NCBI GenBank assembly: GCA_021229015.1 | Contig: CM037789.1 | Span: 41,328,926 to 41,392,925 of the forward strand | Length of the DNA: 64,000 bases | DNA from: Solen grandis | Taxonomy: Eukaryota; Mollusca; Bivalvia; Adapedonta; Solenidae | Direction: 5' to 3' | Shown here: positions 30,649-42,400 of the stretch, piece by piece | How the letters are laid out: every line of letters begins with the position of its first letter | Position numbering within the stretch: position 1 is the first letter of the stretch | The notes under the pieces: model-generated | What the model saw: the letters and a program-made list of their open reading frames with translations, nothing else | The model's database searches: none | What the model was told of the DNA's origin: nothing | Program-made: the position numbers and the translations under genes

Positions 30649-30846
30649 TAAAACTAGAAATGTGTCTTGAGGACACAGATGTCCCAACCCGTCGCATTTT
30701 CGAAAACAAAGGCCAACACCCAGGAGCACAAGTCATGTTCTGAGTAATATATCCATGAAGTTTAAAGTCTGTAGCACAAATTCCTTCAGAGTTACCTGTG
30801 TCGCAGTTTTGGGATGTATGGACGGACAAAAGCAAATCTCTCTCTT

Positions 30847-30877
<31 letters not shown>

Positions 30878-31235
30878 TGACGGGGTGGGTGCATAAAAAT
30901 ACCCAGGTGCAAAAGTTTATGTCCTGAATAATACATTCGAGAAATCTCAAATCTGCAGTACAAATTCTTTCAGAGTTACGTATGTCACAAGCATAAAATT
31001 CAATATTTTTCAAAAACAAATGCCCGTAACTCTGTCAACTTTTACGAAGGATTGATAAAAAATACCCAGGTGCGCAAGTTCATGTCCTAAATAATATATC
31101 CATGAAGTATCAAGTCTATAGTACAAATACCGGTGAAAATAGGAAAGATTAGAGATCCGGTAGTCCGTAACACTTTTCTCCGTGGTTATGCTTTGGTTGT
31201 ATAAAATACACAAGTCTCTGTGTTGTTAAATATAT
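30649..31235 (+). repeat. Degraded element with ACCCAGGTGC / ATATCCATGAAGT units
   Basis: Starts AACTAGAAATGTGTCTTGAG, GACACAGATG (palindromic). Units with CATGTTCTGAGTAATATATC recur at about 30735, 30920, 31085 and again at 31750, separated by CT, TA and GGAC runs. Confidence 0.45.
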
Positions 31236-31649
31236 ATATATTTCATCAGATATATCCAATCAATTAGTAATATACAGTATTCTGTATAAATTTAAAGCAC
31301 GATATTTGACATCAAATTCGTTAAGATGGTCCTGGCAGACTTCTGCACAAGACGGAGGTTAAAACTGGAATCCTTTTTTTTTTTTTTTCTTCTTCTTCTT
31401 TTTTTTTATAAATTCAAAATCAACAGCTCTTATAACAAATTACAGAATAAACAGAAATGCCAACCACGCCTTTGTGGGCGGAGTCACTGAGAAGCCATAA
31501 AACTGACAAAGCGGATTAACACAATTTATCATGCCGCTAGATGACCAAAGGTACAATCAATGAAGCCATTAAAGGTGTCAGACATTAAAATTGCAAAACT
31601 AATTAGTCATGACACGTGCCAGATATCAAAGTTATGAAAAGAATAAAAA

Positions 31650-31895
31650 AATTAACAAGAATTTGTTAAACATAAGAAAGGAGAGAGCGAGAGAGTGAGA
31701 GAAAGAAGAATGGCAGTTCGATGACAACACCCGGGTACGCAAGCTCGCATGTTCATGTTCTGAACAATATGCCCATGATGTATCAAGTCTGTAGTACAAA
31801 TACTTTCGAAGTTACGCATGTCACAAAGTTTCGGGACGAACGACGGACGAACGTACGGACGGACAAAGGCAAATCTATATCCCCCCCCCCTTCCA

Positions 31896-31929
<34 letters not shown>

Positions 31930-31955
31930 ACCATTTTTGGTGGGGACATAAAAAC
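31650..31955 (+). repeat. Copy of the same unit with (CA)n tract
   Basis: ATGTTCATGTTCTGAACAAT, TCACAAAGTTTCGGGACGAA, ACGGACGGACAAAGG, then a run of C and about 15 CA pairs (31896-31930). Confidence 0.45.
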
Positions 31956-32203
31956 TGTTAAGGATATGTTGTTAGATCTGATTATTAACCACATTTTCAG
32001 TAAATCTGACATTTCAGTGAAGTGCGAGGATAAGTTACAAATCGAATTATCTAACTGTAGAGCGTGACTCCTTGTTAGCATTGTGCATATGTCAATAGTA
32101 CATGTATAAAGTACAAACAATCAGTTTACTTCATTTGTTTGCTTATTCTATAAGTTATCATGTAATCGTTGCGGCGTGACGTCATTGTTTTGTGGATAAG
32201 TAT

Positions 32204-32285
32204 GGTAGCGTGGCAAGGCGGTCTCGGGCGCTGGTTTTAGGCTCAAGTCTCTTCGGAGGCGTGGGTTCTCATCCCATTTGTAACA
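32204..32285 (+). pseudogene. tRNA-Leu (TAG) pseudogene
   Basis: Reads GGTAGCGTGGCAAGGCGGTC, then GGCGCTGGTTTTAGGCTCAA, a class II variable arm GTCTCTTCGGAG and GCGTGGGTTCTCATCCCA. The anticodon loop gives TAG. The T loop (TTCTCAT instead of TTCGAAT) and the acceptor 3' strand are degraded and no longer pair with GGTAGCG, so it is probably dead. The D-loop GCAAGGCGGT instead of GCCGAGCGGT is also altered. Confidence 0.7.
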
Positions 32286-32561
32286 AGCATTAGATAATGT
32301 GACCATCAATAACCTGTACATGTTTCTTTATTAACGACAGGGAAACAAGTCTTCACAATTTACCGGTACCCATTTACCTCACCAATTTAAAATTTGATGG
32401 ATATTAATTGACTAAACTTTAAATGGTATATGTAACGATGCATTTTTCATTTGCCGTGCAGACTTTATAAAGAATATATGCTACAATTCCTATAGGAGCT
32501 GTCTGATCAGGGTCTCGTCTGTTTGCCTATGCGTCAAATTGAGTCTATATGAGTTAAAAAT

Positions 32562-32868
32562 GTGTTTGTTGGGTTTAACGCCCCACAGACAATATTTCAG
32601 TCATTTTGGAGACTACATGTATCTACTTAAAACAGATATAGTGCTGCCACACTGCAGTATCACGCCGTAGACATGTGGCATGATACCCTACCCAGCCACA
32701 TTATCCTGATACCGGGCCAACTAGTCTGGAACTACCCTTATATGCTTAGCGGCAAGCAAGGGAGCTATACCAGTACCATTTTTACGACTTTTTTGACGCG
32801 GCTGGGGATCTATTATACGGGCGCCCGCTCTTGAGAAGGGCGCTCTAATCATTCGGCCACCAGGGAAG
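32562..32868 (-). repeat. SINE family A
   Basis: From GTGTTTGTTGGGTTTAACGC through GTGCTGCCACACTGCAGTAT to ATTCGGCCACCAGGGAAGG, the complement of the tRNA-like head. Confidence 0.7.
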
Positions 32869-32869
32869 G

Positions 32870-34218
32870 TAGGTAAAAGTTTTAACTAATTATTCCAGAA
32901 GATTCATGTCGGGACCACTACTTCTGGTACAATCGGTATTATTTATGTAATATACTTTTATGTTACAACATCTTCAATCTAGCTTCAAGTACCGATGTAT
33001 GTTTAAACAATTGACATATCGTATCGCAAAGTTCCGTATCGGCCGACAAAAAAAAAAACCAAAAAAAAAACCTTTGATCTATTATGACTCAATTCTATCA
33101 ATTCATCAGTTATTCTGCTGTATTTTTTGCGGACAATCTGATAATCTGTTGGTGTTAAACCTGTCACCTTTTTCCAATATACGGCACTAGTTAACATGTA
33201 TTTCAGTGGTCACATCATCGACCTTACGCCAGCTGACATTGTTCTGGTTAGTTTTCTTTAATATATTATTAATATTTTCTATTTTTTAAAATCACACGAA
33301 ATTTATCTTATATATAGATCTTCATCAAACTTTAAAGCATCGCATTCGATCAGTTAGTATGCACTTCTTTTACATTTTCCCGTTAAATATATCTCGGGCC
33401 AAGAAAAAATACTGAGTTTTTTAACGTTTATCATTATTATTATTATTGTTACTATTATTTTATTCGAGAATAAGGGACACATATTTTCATTTATATTTAA
33501 AAAAAAAAAAAGACCACTAATTCATTAGAGCAGTTTCCTTACACATGTTTACTTTCCCATTTAGACTGTTTGAAGGACAAACAAGAAATACAGATATGTT
33601 TTTCGACGTAGCTGTATAAAATTGATTTTGACCTTTCTTCAACCAATCAAATGTTGGTATGCAAATGAAACCAGAGTAAATGCAATGCTATTATTTATTT
33701 AATTTTAGGATATTTGGGATATTCCAATTTAAAATGGGAGTTTCAGGTTGTATATATCTTTCTACTTGATATAACAGGTTTCTTTTTCAGTTTAAACATG
33801 AAAGGTAACACAGTAATGAAAATTTAACATTTCCATATCAATTTAGGAATGCTGCTTTGGCAATATGATCTAAAAAACTATATAAGAAGCCGGCGTATGT
33901 CTATTTTTAGACCACAATTTCTCCCTAATATGTAAAAGTGGACTCGGCCTTCAGGGGAGGTAACTACTGAGAAGAAGTTGTGCAGTTTATTGTGCGGATC
34001 TGGAAACAATAATCGGATATATACGACATATGAATTGTCTTTACTTTAAAAAAATATCAGCAAATGCATAATATTTAATGGAAGTTGGTATAATAACTTG
34101 TTTTTTTTTAGTTGTAAATTAGATCCGTTTTGTTATATAGTCTTCACAGTACCTCCCATAATCTTCGTATTTAGAAACATTTTCACTAAAATTGCCAACT
34201 TTATAATAGTACTAATCT
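32870..34218. other. No gene recognised
   Basis: AT-rich with runs of A at 33049-33070 and 33499-33511. A frame MYFSGHIIDLTPADIVL (33198) ends at GTTAGT but is too weak to call. Confidence 0.35.
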
Positions 34219-34683
34219 GTTTTGTACGGAAGCCTATTGGGACCATTGTCTTAGGTATTTTGTGTTTCTGAGTCAGGTATTATATGTTATGAGCTAGGTC
34301 TTATGACTTAGTCCTTAGGTCTTAGGCCTTACGCGATAAAAAGGCAAAACACTTGCAACATGATAAAACGATTGCGGACGAGCCCTCATCTATTCGCCAA
34401 ATTCAAAGGGAATGAATATGAAAACGATTTTTAAGTACTCGTGAGTAATAAAATACCTTGTTTGTGTTGCCTGATAAAATTTAGTAGATCTATGGTAGTC
34501 ATATAATCTGATATCGGACCTTTTTCCTATGTCATAAGACATCAGTCAAATTGCATAATTCATAATCATAAGACAAAATTGCAGCCTGACTCTTGTCTTA
34601 GTAATTATGTGTTATAAATTATGCCTTATATCATATAACTTGTGTTTATGAAAAGTGCGGCAAACCCCCGCATTTGCTTCAAG

Positions 34684-34848
34684 ATGGCGGAGAAAGGGAG
34701 TGGAAGTGAAAATGAAGATTGTTTGGTAAGTAGTGAAATGTTAACTGACATTGACAATTATTTTATCATCTTTGAACGGTATTGCAACTTTAAGAATATT
34801 AAGACTTCCTCGGCTAATTTATTTATCAAATCAGTAAGAAGTTACTAA
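34684..34848 (+). CDS. Coding-like start in the left arm of the foldback element
   Basis: ATG at 34684 opens MAEKGSGSENEDCLVSSEML then TDID. The mirrored right arm encodes MAEKGSGSENEDCLISNDML then SEID on the opposite strand (ATG at 35511). The differences are conservative (V/I, S/N, E/D, T/S, D/E), which suggests past selection on a protein. Beyond about residue 24 the two diverge. A GTAAGT overlaps codons 15-16, so the exon might instead end there. Confidence 0.4.
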   Translation: MAEKGSGSENEDCLVSSEMLTDIDNYFIIFERYCNFKNIKTSSANLFIKSVRSY

Positions 34849-35394
34849 AACTGTTAACTGTTTAAAAAGGTAGAGCTCTACTAACGTTACTCAGTAAGCT
34901 ATTTTTCGATCATTGAAGACGAGGAATAATTTAAAGATATGTTTTCGATCATGGAAGAGAAGGAATAACAATTTTGAGTGTTAAAGGTATGTAAAGGTGG
35001 ATTACCTGATGATTTACTCATTATACAGGTTAAAGGTGTTAAACAACCATGTGTGTGAACAGTTGCACGAACAGTTGCACATACGAGGGATGGCAAAATT
35101 ACTACTAAGGGGAGTAACTTTGACGTTGGAAAGAAGAACGTTGGTTATTACAGTACTAACTGTTACATATCATGACGATTCTTGAAAAGTAGCTATGCGG
35201 TAACCATGTACAGTCACATATTATCTCAATAACAAGAGCCAACACACGAAAGAAACTCACGTATGGGGTGTAGAATTGAATATCATTTTAAACTTCTGCA
35301 AAAGAGTCAATAGAATTAATGTCGTTGAAACCTGGGACGCAGATGAAAACTGATCGATATTAAACTGTTGTCAGGAGAGTTGCTTTTCTAAATT

Positions 35395-35511
35395 TTAGTT
35401 AAATATTGTTGAACGATGTCCATTTAATAAACAACGAATGTCAATCTCAGATAACATGTCATTACTTATCAAACAATCTTCATTTTCACTTCCACTCCCT
35501 TTCTCGGCCAT
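35395..35511 (-). CDS. Coding-like start in the right arm of the foldback element
   Basis: Mirror image of the frame at 34684: 38 codons from ATG at 35511 to a stop at 35395, sharing the first 24 residues with only conservative changes. Too short to assign a function. Confidence 0.4.
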   Translation of the reverse strand: MAEKGSGSENEDCLISNDMLSEIDIRCLLNGHRSTIFN

Positions 35512-35711
35512 GTTATACAAATGTGGGAGTTTTGCCGCACTTTTCATATATATACACAAGTTATATGACATAAGGCATAATTCATAACACATAATTACTA
35601 AGACAAGGGTCAGGTTGCAATTTTGTTTTATGATTATGACTTATGTATTAGTAATTATGTGTTATGGCTTGTGGCTTATGACATAGGAATATAGATCCGC
35701 TATCACAGGGT

Positions 35712-36490
35712 GCGTTCGATTTGATTACTCGGGTTAACCTACTAGAGTAGTCCAGGATAACTCGGGTTACTTACTTACAGTATTTCAGTCATTTGGAGAC
35801 GATGTCTACTTGAGACAGATATAGTGCTGTCACACTGCAGTATCACAACGTAGACATGTGGCATAATAGCATACCCAGTCACATTATCCTGACACCGGGC
35901 CAGTCAGTCCTGGAACTATCCTTATATGTCGAGCGCCAAGCAAGAGAGCTATACCAGTACCATTTTTTACGACTTTGGTATGTCGCGGCTAGGGATTGAA
36001 TCCAAAACCTCCCGCCCCCGAGGCTGACGCTTTAACCACTCGGCCACCGGGGACGGAAAATGGTTGCCGCAAAATCAGTTTATATTGTAGGATTTGTGAT
36101 ATAAATGGTTTTGAGTTCCATGTTGGATTTCAACTTTATGCTGGCTTTGAATGATGTCCTGTTTATCAGCCGCATAATGAGACGAGGCCATGTCCCTTAT
36201 ATCATGAATTATACAGAGTCCGTGGGGCCCATGTATAGTTTTTCTGACTTTAATAGTCATTAAAAAATAAACATATTTGCCTAATTGCTGGACAATTTCA
36301 TACACTACATTGTAGTTCATGTTTGTTCTAAATTACAAGTGTAACATATTTCGGATAGTATCGCCCGCTTTACCTTGCTCACGGGGCAGGGTATGAAAAG
36401 TTAACCCGGTAAACATCACCTGTCTTACCTGGGTTTTGACAAGTTATCACTTGGGTTATCCCGAGTTGACCCGAGTGTAATTTCCGAACG
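35712..36490. mobile_element. Inverted-repeat element nested in the right foldback arm
   Basis: The left arm reads straight through where the right arm carries this block. Its ends are roughly inverted (CAGGGTGCGTTCGATTTGAT against CTGAGCGCGTTCGGAAATTA read from the other side), with internal CTCGGGTTA/TAACCCGAG words. The CAGGG-type end recalls hAT elements; the target duplication is not clear. It contains a SINE at 35778-36056. Confidence 0.55.
35778..36056 (-). repeat. SINE family A, nested in the foldback arm
   Basis: From CAGTATTTCAGTCATTTGGA through CACACTGCAGTATCACAACG to CACTCGGCCACCGGGGACGG. It is the innermost of three insertion levels. Confidence 0.7.
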
Positions 36491-36785
36491 CGCTCAGATT
36501 ATATGACTACCATAAATCTACTAAATTTTATCAGGCTACACAAACAACGTATTCTATAACTCACTCGTACTTAAAAATTGTTTTCATATTCATTCCCTTT
36601 GAAATTGGTGAATAATTGAGGACCCGTCCGCATTCGTTTTGTCATGTTGCAAGTGCTTTGCCTTTTTATCGCGTAAGGCCTAAGACCTAAGGACTAAGTT
36701 ATAAGATCTAGCCCATAACGTATAATACCAGACTCAGAACACAAAACGCCTCCGACAATGGCCCCAATAGGCTTCCGTAGTTTTG

Positions 36786-37611
36786 CATGTTTTAGTTGAC
36801 AATTTTTTAGCTACGCGAATATCTTTCTTAAAATATTTCTTGTTTAAAATGATACTGGTATGCGGCGAAAATAAGCATGGATGAAAACTCAGTGAAGCAT
36901 CCGTCGTGTAAACATTATGGAGCGAACTATAACCTTTCAGTCTTAGTAAGAAGATTAAACTGAAACAGTCTATAATATATACTGAACCAAAAAAGAAACT
37001 TTCTTTTGGTTTAAATTATTTTTGGACTAAAATATACAATTGAATTATTTTAAGGTTAAAGATATATAAAACATTTATTTTCTACAGTGAAATTCATGTT
37101 TCTGATAATCTGGTCATTAATTTGAATTGTCAATTCAATTTATAAGCCTAATAGGGTCAAAATCAAAATTCAGAAATGAGAAGTCACGATTGGATATTGG
37201 ATATGCAACTCTATTTTTTACAAGACAATGTTGATAATTTTTTCAGTGTATGTCACTAGTGCTTTGAACATTTTATAAATAATGATTTTTTTTTTTTTTT
37301 ACAAAACTGTATTTTTTGAAATATCAAAACTGAGATATTTTATTTTGAGATTTTTGCATCAAACAAATGATTTGGGTATATAAAAGGGTGTTGTGTGATT
37401 TCAAGACAATTAGACAAGTATTACAGAAGTTATAGGTCATTTCAATTTCGAGACACAAAGAAAACACAACGAAAACGAAAGGATGAGTATATATTTAGCA
37501 AACAGACTGCAATTCAGTCAGAAAAATTATTTCAAATATGCGCAAGTAAGAAACATATATTTCAGCTTGTTGAAACTGTGCGTAGATTTCGTTCTTGCGT
37601 CGTCGTCCGTA
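36786..37611. other. No gene recognised
   Basis: AT-rich sequence between the foldback element and the CpG-rich word tract; it holds a 78-codon frame (37395-37631) with no coding signature. Confidence 0.35.
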
Positions 37612-38303
37612 ATGCCCCTGTCACACTCTAGCGTATAAGAGAGAAATTGCGTATGGAAAAAAAAATGCCGAAACGCACAATTTTATTTAGGGTATGGACC
37701 CATTTTTACTAGTGTCCTTTATGTACGTATAAATAGCGTATGTGTACCGTATAATTGGCGTATACCTGATAGGTGGCGCATGAGAAAGGCATGCGAGCAT
37801 ATGTAAGTGTTTTTTAATTTAGTCACCGTCAGTGCAACGTATGAGTAACGTATACGAGCCATGACGTTCTTGTAACGTTTTCTCAACATTTACAATCGTT
37901 CTATTTTTGAACGTTCTGCAATGAGGTTGACACATCTGGCGTGTGATTAACGTGTAACTAACGCATAACTAGCGTGTGTCTAACGCATGCAAAGCGGGTA
38001 GAAGCGACCAAGTCATATGTTCTTGAAAGTCCTTAGCGTTGACTAACGTGCTATTGGCGCGCGGCGAACGATTTGGCAGCGATAGACGAGCGTGTTGAGC
38101 GTGTGAGTAACGTGTGAATAACGACATAATAGCGTCTTTCACGTTCGTCGCACGCTGCGTGCGTTAGGAGACCATTCAGCTGTCGTAGACAGGTCGCCAG
38201 AGATTCGTTCACTGCAAGGCAAACGATTACTAACGTCCAAATTATGCTAGAGTAACGACTAACTTACGATAGACCGACGTGTGCAACGCTCAGTGAACGT
38301 TAG
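37612..38303 (+). repeat. CpG-rich tract of degenerate 10-12-bp words, ending at the assembly gap
   Basis: Words such as AACGTGTAACT, AACGCATAACT, AGCGTGTGTCT, GCGTATGTGTA and AGTAACGTGTG follow each other at about 10-12-bp spacing for 690 bp. It begins at TGCCCCTGTCACACTCTAGC. CpG is far denser than in surrounding DNA. Confidence 0.6.
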
Positions 38304-38403
38304 NNNNNNNNNNNNNNNNNNNNNNNNNNNNNNNNNNNNNNNNNNNNNNNNNNNNNNNNNNNNNNNNNNNNNNNNNNNNNNNNNNNNNNNNNNNNNNNNN
38401 NNN
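38304..38403. other. Assembly gap (100 N)
   Basis: Exactly 100 N, the usual placeholder for unknown length. It sits between the CpG-rich word tract and a 162-bp tandem array, both hard to assemble. Confidence 0.99.
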
Positions 38404-39239
38404 GACCTTATGGTCATAAGCATTGTCATAAAGTTTGAAGATGAATGCTCAAAAGATGAAGATGCTAGAGTGTAAACAAAGTGATTTCTGGCATTTTTTT
38501 AATATTAAAAGGGGCATAACTTCTGAACTAATTTGATGGATCTCAGCATTAATCGAACTCAATCGAGACCTTATGGTCATAAACATTGTAATAAAGTTTG
38601 AAGATGATTGCTCAAAAGATGAAGATGCTAGAGTGTAAACAACGTGAAATCTGGCATTTTTTTATATTAAAAGGGGCTTAACTCCTGACCTAATCAACTG
38701 ATCTCAGTCATAATCAAACTCAATCGAGACCTTATGGTCATAAGCATTGCCATAAAGTTTGAAGAGGATTGCTCAAAAGATGAAGATGCTACAGTGTAAA
38801 CAAAGTGAAATATGGCATTTTTTTAATATTAAAAGGGGCATAACTCCTGACCTAATTGATGCATCTCAGCCATAATCGAACTCAATCGAGACCTTATGGT
38901 CATAAGCATTGCCATAAAGTTTGAAGAGGATTGCTCAAAAGATGAAGATGCTAGAGTGCAAACAATGTGAAATCTGGCTTTTTTGAATTTTAAAAGGGGC
39001 ATAACTCCTGACCTAATGTTCCGATATCAGCCATAATCGAACTTGGCCGAGATTTTATGGTTATAAACATTGTTTTAAAGTTTGAAGATAATTGCTCATA
39101 AAATGAAGATGCTAGAGTGCAAACGAACAAATTGTGGACGACGGACGACGGACGGACGGACGGACGGACGGACGGACGACGGACATTCATCGATCCTAAA
39201 AGCTCATCCTGAGCACACGTGCTCAGGTGAGCTAAAAAT
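38404..39239 (+). mobile_element. Hairpin-ended element with 162-bp tandem core, running out of the assembly gap
   Basis: Five units of about 162 bp begin near 38404, 38567, 38728, 38890 and 39051 (GACCTTATGGTCATAAGCAT ... AAAAGGGGCATAACT). Then come a GGAC/GACG run, CCTGAGCACACGTGCTCAGG and TGAGCTAAAAA. The 5' end is hidden in the gap. Confidence 0.7.
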
Positions 39240-39318
39240 CCTTGCCCCAACAGTGTTCAAACCCATAACCTTTGTATCCACAGTATAAAACCACTGGACA
39301 ACAACACCCTTGGGGCCC
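39240..39318 (-). repeat. SINE family C, head fragment
   Basis: CCTTGCCCCAACAGTGTTCA, AACCCATAACC, CACTGGACAACAACACCCTT: the tRNA-like part only, directly after the hairpin-ended element. Confidence 0.5.
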
Positions 39319-39417
39319 AGGCTTTTAGTAACTTACAGGCTGATAAGGTTTTATATGGTTCACTGTTCCTCAGTGCTCTGGAGATCAGATGGTGGTAACA
39401 CCAAGTGATCAACTTAC

Positions 39418-39495
39418 CTAAGTTGCAGGTTTTAATGGACAGGTAAGTGAGGTGTTGGTGTTCTGCTAGTGACCTCTGGAACTCCTTGTCTGCTA
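39418..39495 (-). CDS. LRRC41: LRRC41-like exon 9 (LRR), last exon found
   Basis: 78 bp, reads VADKEFQRSLAEHQHLTYLS then IKTCNL, between a TTTTACAG acceptor and a GTAAGT donor. The donor shows that transcription continues; no next exon was found between here and the assembly gap 1 kb away. Confidence 0.7.
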
Positions 39496-42400
39496 CTGTA
39501 AAACACAACAGGCCCCACAGTCATTAAGCTCATTTTTGTACCCAAAACCCATTTCCTATAATAAATATACATTGCTATTAAAATAATTTTTACTTTAATT
39601 GAAAGATAAAAGTATTGTGCAATATAAGGATGTATATATTTATCTTCATGTCATTTCTTTTTTAAAATGGTGAAGCAAAATACTGGCAGTGTCAAAAAAT
39701 AACCGCGGGTGACGTTATATACCATGTATATGAAATATGTAGGAAATAGGTTTTGGATACAAAAATGAGCAAAATACATGAAATCACAACAGCATCTCAC
39801 AGGATCTTAATGAGATTTTCCTCAACTAAAAAAAATCTTAAATTCTGATTCATAAAAATTTGAATTGAAAAAAAAAATGATTTAAGTAAATTTCTATTTT
39901 CTAGAATAAAAATAAATAGTTCTAGATCTTTAAAATTCTAAGATGAGAAAAATCTCCATTTGAGATGCCTTGTGAAACATGGAACTCATCTATATTTGAA
40001 AGTTAAATAAACAAAATGCTCCAAAGTAATTGAAAATTTGTGCTTTGAACAGTATTCATATCAGCATGCTGAATTTGCTGAGAATAGCAAGACTGCAGCA
40101 TTCTGAAGTTCAATATTCAAAATGTTCAATGAGCTGGAACAAAAATTATACATCCATGTTATGTTTGACCTCTCAATTTGACCTTGACCTGCATATTCCT
40201 TCCTTATAGCCAAGGAGCATGTAAACTTGTGTCACACCTAGACCAACAGAAAGCTACAGAACTATATTATTATTTCACTACCCATATCATGAGCTTGTGG
40301 TCGAAATTAACCCCTTACCTCATGAATATTCATACACGTATACAAATTTATGACTTAATGAATTTTAATTTATCAAACTTAAATGTTATATGAAACAATG
40401 GGGTTTTCTTTACTGTGTAGGCTACCGGGTAGTAGTCTAATCCCTCTCGACAGTTCCGGGATTGGACCAGTACTTTGCACCTGGGAAGATCCTGAAAGAT
40501 CCTTGCCCCCAACAAGGTTCGAACCCACAATCTTAAGATCCACAGTCGAGTAAGTTGCCACTGGTTCATTACCGACCTGTGTTAAAAACAGTAGGAGGCT
40601 GACTGTGTCCTTACCTAATTCCCTTGTGTGGCTGCAACAATGTAGCTGTAGGTGTGTGAGGAAAGGGAAGTTGCTGAGACCCTTCTGTAGCTCACTGGGA
40701 CACATGACATCATGTAGAATCAGGGTCCTCAGATCCCTTTAAAATAACAGGAAACACTCTTATTTATTGGACAGTAATACTTTCCTTAATATTAAAAACT
40801 AGATTGTTCGCAGAAGGTGATTAATACCTTTGCATACTGCTTTATCAACAACAGTTGCCATAATTAATGTAATGTGAGTGCAGTACAAAGACCTAGTCTT
40901 CACTAAGTATGATACATTAAGGGAAAAAGGGTTCAAAGGTCCAAAAGTCTACATATATTTATTTTCTGGATTTTCAGTATAAAATTTAGGAAATTTCCTG
41001 AAGTATGGTATATAAATAAAACCAATGATGCAGTTGTAATTGTAATCTAGATCAAAAGGATGCATATTCAAAGCCTAATGAAGGACGAGATTCAGTCACA
41101 CATCGTCCTAGGAGCAAAGTACTGACCCAACCCTGGATCCATCAGAAGCGATTAAGTAACAGCTGCAAAAAAGTATTAATTCCCTAGCAATGATAAAGGC
41201 ATACCATGTATAAATTAAACAAAAAGAAAACTGATGTATAAGTACATCAGACCTTTTGGATGCTATCCCATAATCCACCAGTTTTGTCGCTACATGCTCC
41301 CCCATGATGGGATATTTGAGATTAAGGTGAGTCAGGGACATATTACACCTGAGGAAATGTTCTAGATTGCTTGTATACAATCCGTCCATGTCTTCTAACA
41401 CCAGCATCTTCACCGCTGCAATGTCGTCTGAAATAAGATGAAGCTTCAATACAATGCTGCAAGTGGAAACAAGAAGGCCACAGTAGCCCAAGAATGCTGA
41501 CATAATTTAAAGCAACTGAGGCCACTTGATTTTACCTAGTTACCTTCAGCAGGAACCAGATTCAAAATTCAGATAAAAAAATTTCTAAAAAAAACTAGCA
41601 AACCATATGGAGGTTTCTTTTTTCAAGAGATCAAAAATGCTTAAACAATTACAGTAGAGGATGATGAATTCATCATTAATGCAAAACAAAATTTAATTTT
41701 GACCATTTGTTTTATAGAAGAAGAATTATGAAATTTTCTATATTAAGTATATAAGGAAATTTCCCATTCTCCTAAGAGCCTCATATTGCAAGGGATATAC
41801 TTCATTTTAAAAATAATGGTCAAGGGCCAAGAGGTGATCATTTGTGCTCAACGAAATTAAATTCTGACCATTATTTTCATAGTAGAAGCATTTTAAAATT
41901 TTCTAAATGGAGTACATAAGGAAACTAACTGACCCCCTTGCGGCCTCATTATCCTAGAAATAAACTTTTAACAATTATTGTAAAAGGCCATCAGTAGAGC
42001 AATTGTGCAAAATGAAATAAAATTTTGGCCATTGCTCTACATTAAAAGCATTTTATAAATTTCATTTGGTTTCAAATAAAAAAAATTTGGATAAAATTCT
42101 GTTGGTTTCAACCAGACTTCTTCATGAACAAGTTAATTTTAGTAACTTCTGTGAAGGGCCACCCAAGGATTGTGCCAAGTTTCATCAATTTATACAGATG
42201 TTTCAGAGAGATGTCTTTTAAAGGAAATTGTTGACAACACACAACAGATGGCACATAATATAATACAATGGACACAGGGTGATCAGAATAGCTCACCTTG
42301 AGCATGTTGTTCAATGGTCAGCTAATAAATTGACAATTTATGACCAATTTGCGACAAAAGCAAAGGTTTTGCTCATATATTAGTCACTACATGTAATACT

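Larger units (their letters stand above)
34225..36779. mobile_element. Foldback (long inverted repeat) element with 6-bp target duplication
   Basis: Termini are inverted: TACGGAAGCCTATTGGGACC at the left and TACGGAAGCCTATTGGGGCC read from the right. GTTTTG flanks both sides (34219-34224 and 36780-36785). The arms extend inward for about 550 bp (to about 34765 and from about 35430), interrupted in the right arm by a 0.8-kb insertion (about 35712-36490). The spacer is 35 kb coordinates 34766-35430. No transposase is seen. A superfamily cannot be named from the ends alone. Confidence 0.8.

Noticed and set aside
31652..31951. Frames rich in Val-Cys and Thr-His
   Set aside because: They translate the (CA)n microsatellite and neighbouring degraded repeat.
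33003..33190. Overlapping frames on both strands around 33.1 kb
   Set aside because: Dominated by a poly-A/poly-K run, with no domain or splice signals.
39045..39239. GGAC/CGGA repeats with a palindrome as a transcription terminator
   Set aside because: The same GGACGACGGAC tract plus hairpin closes every member of this element family, so it is a transposon end.
40379..40705. 108-codon minus-strand frame
   Set aside because: Only 40615-40705 is coding, as part of LRRC41-like exon 8; the rest reads through the donor into a family C SINE.
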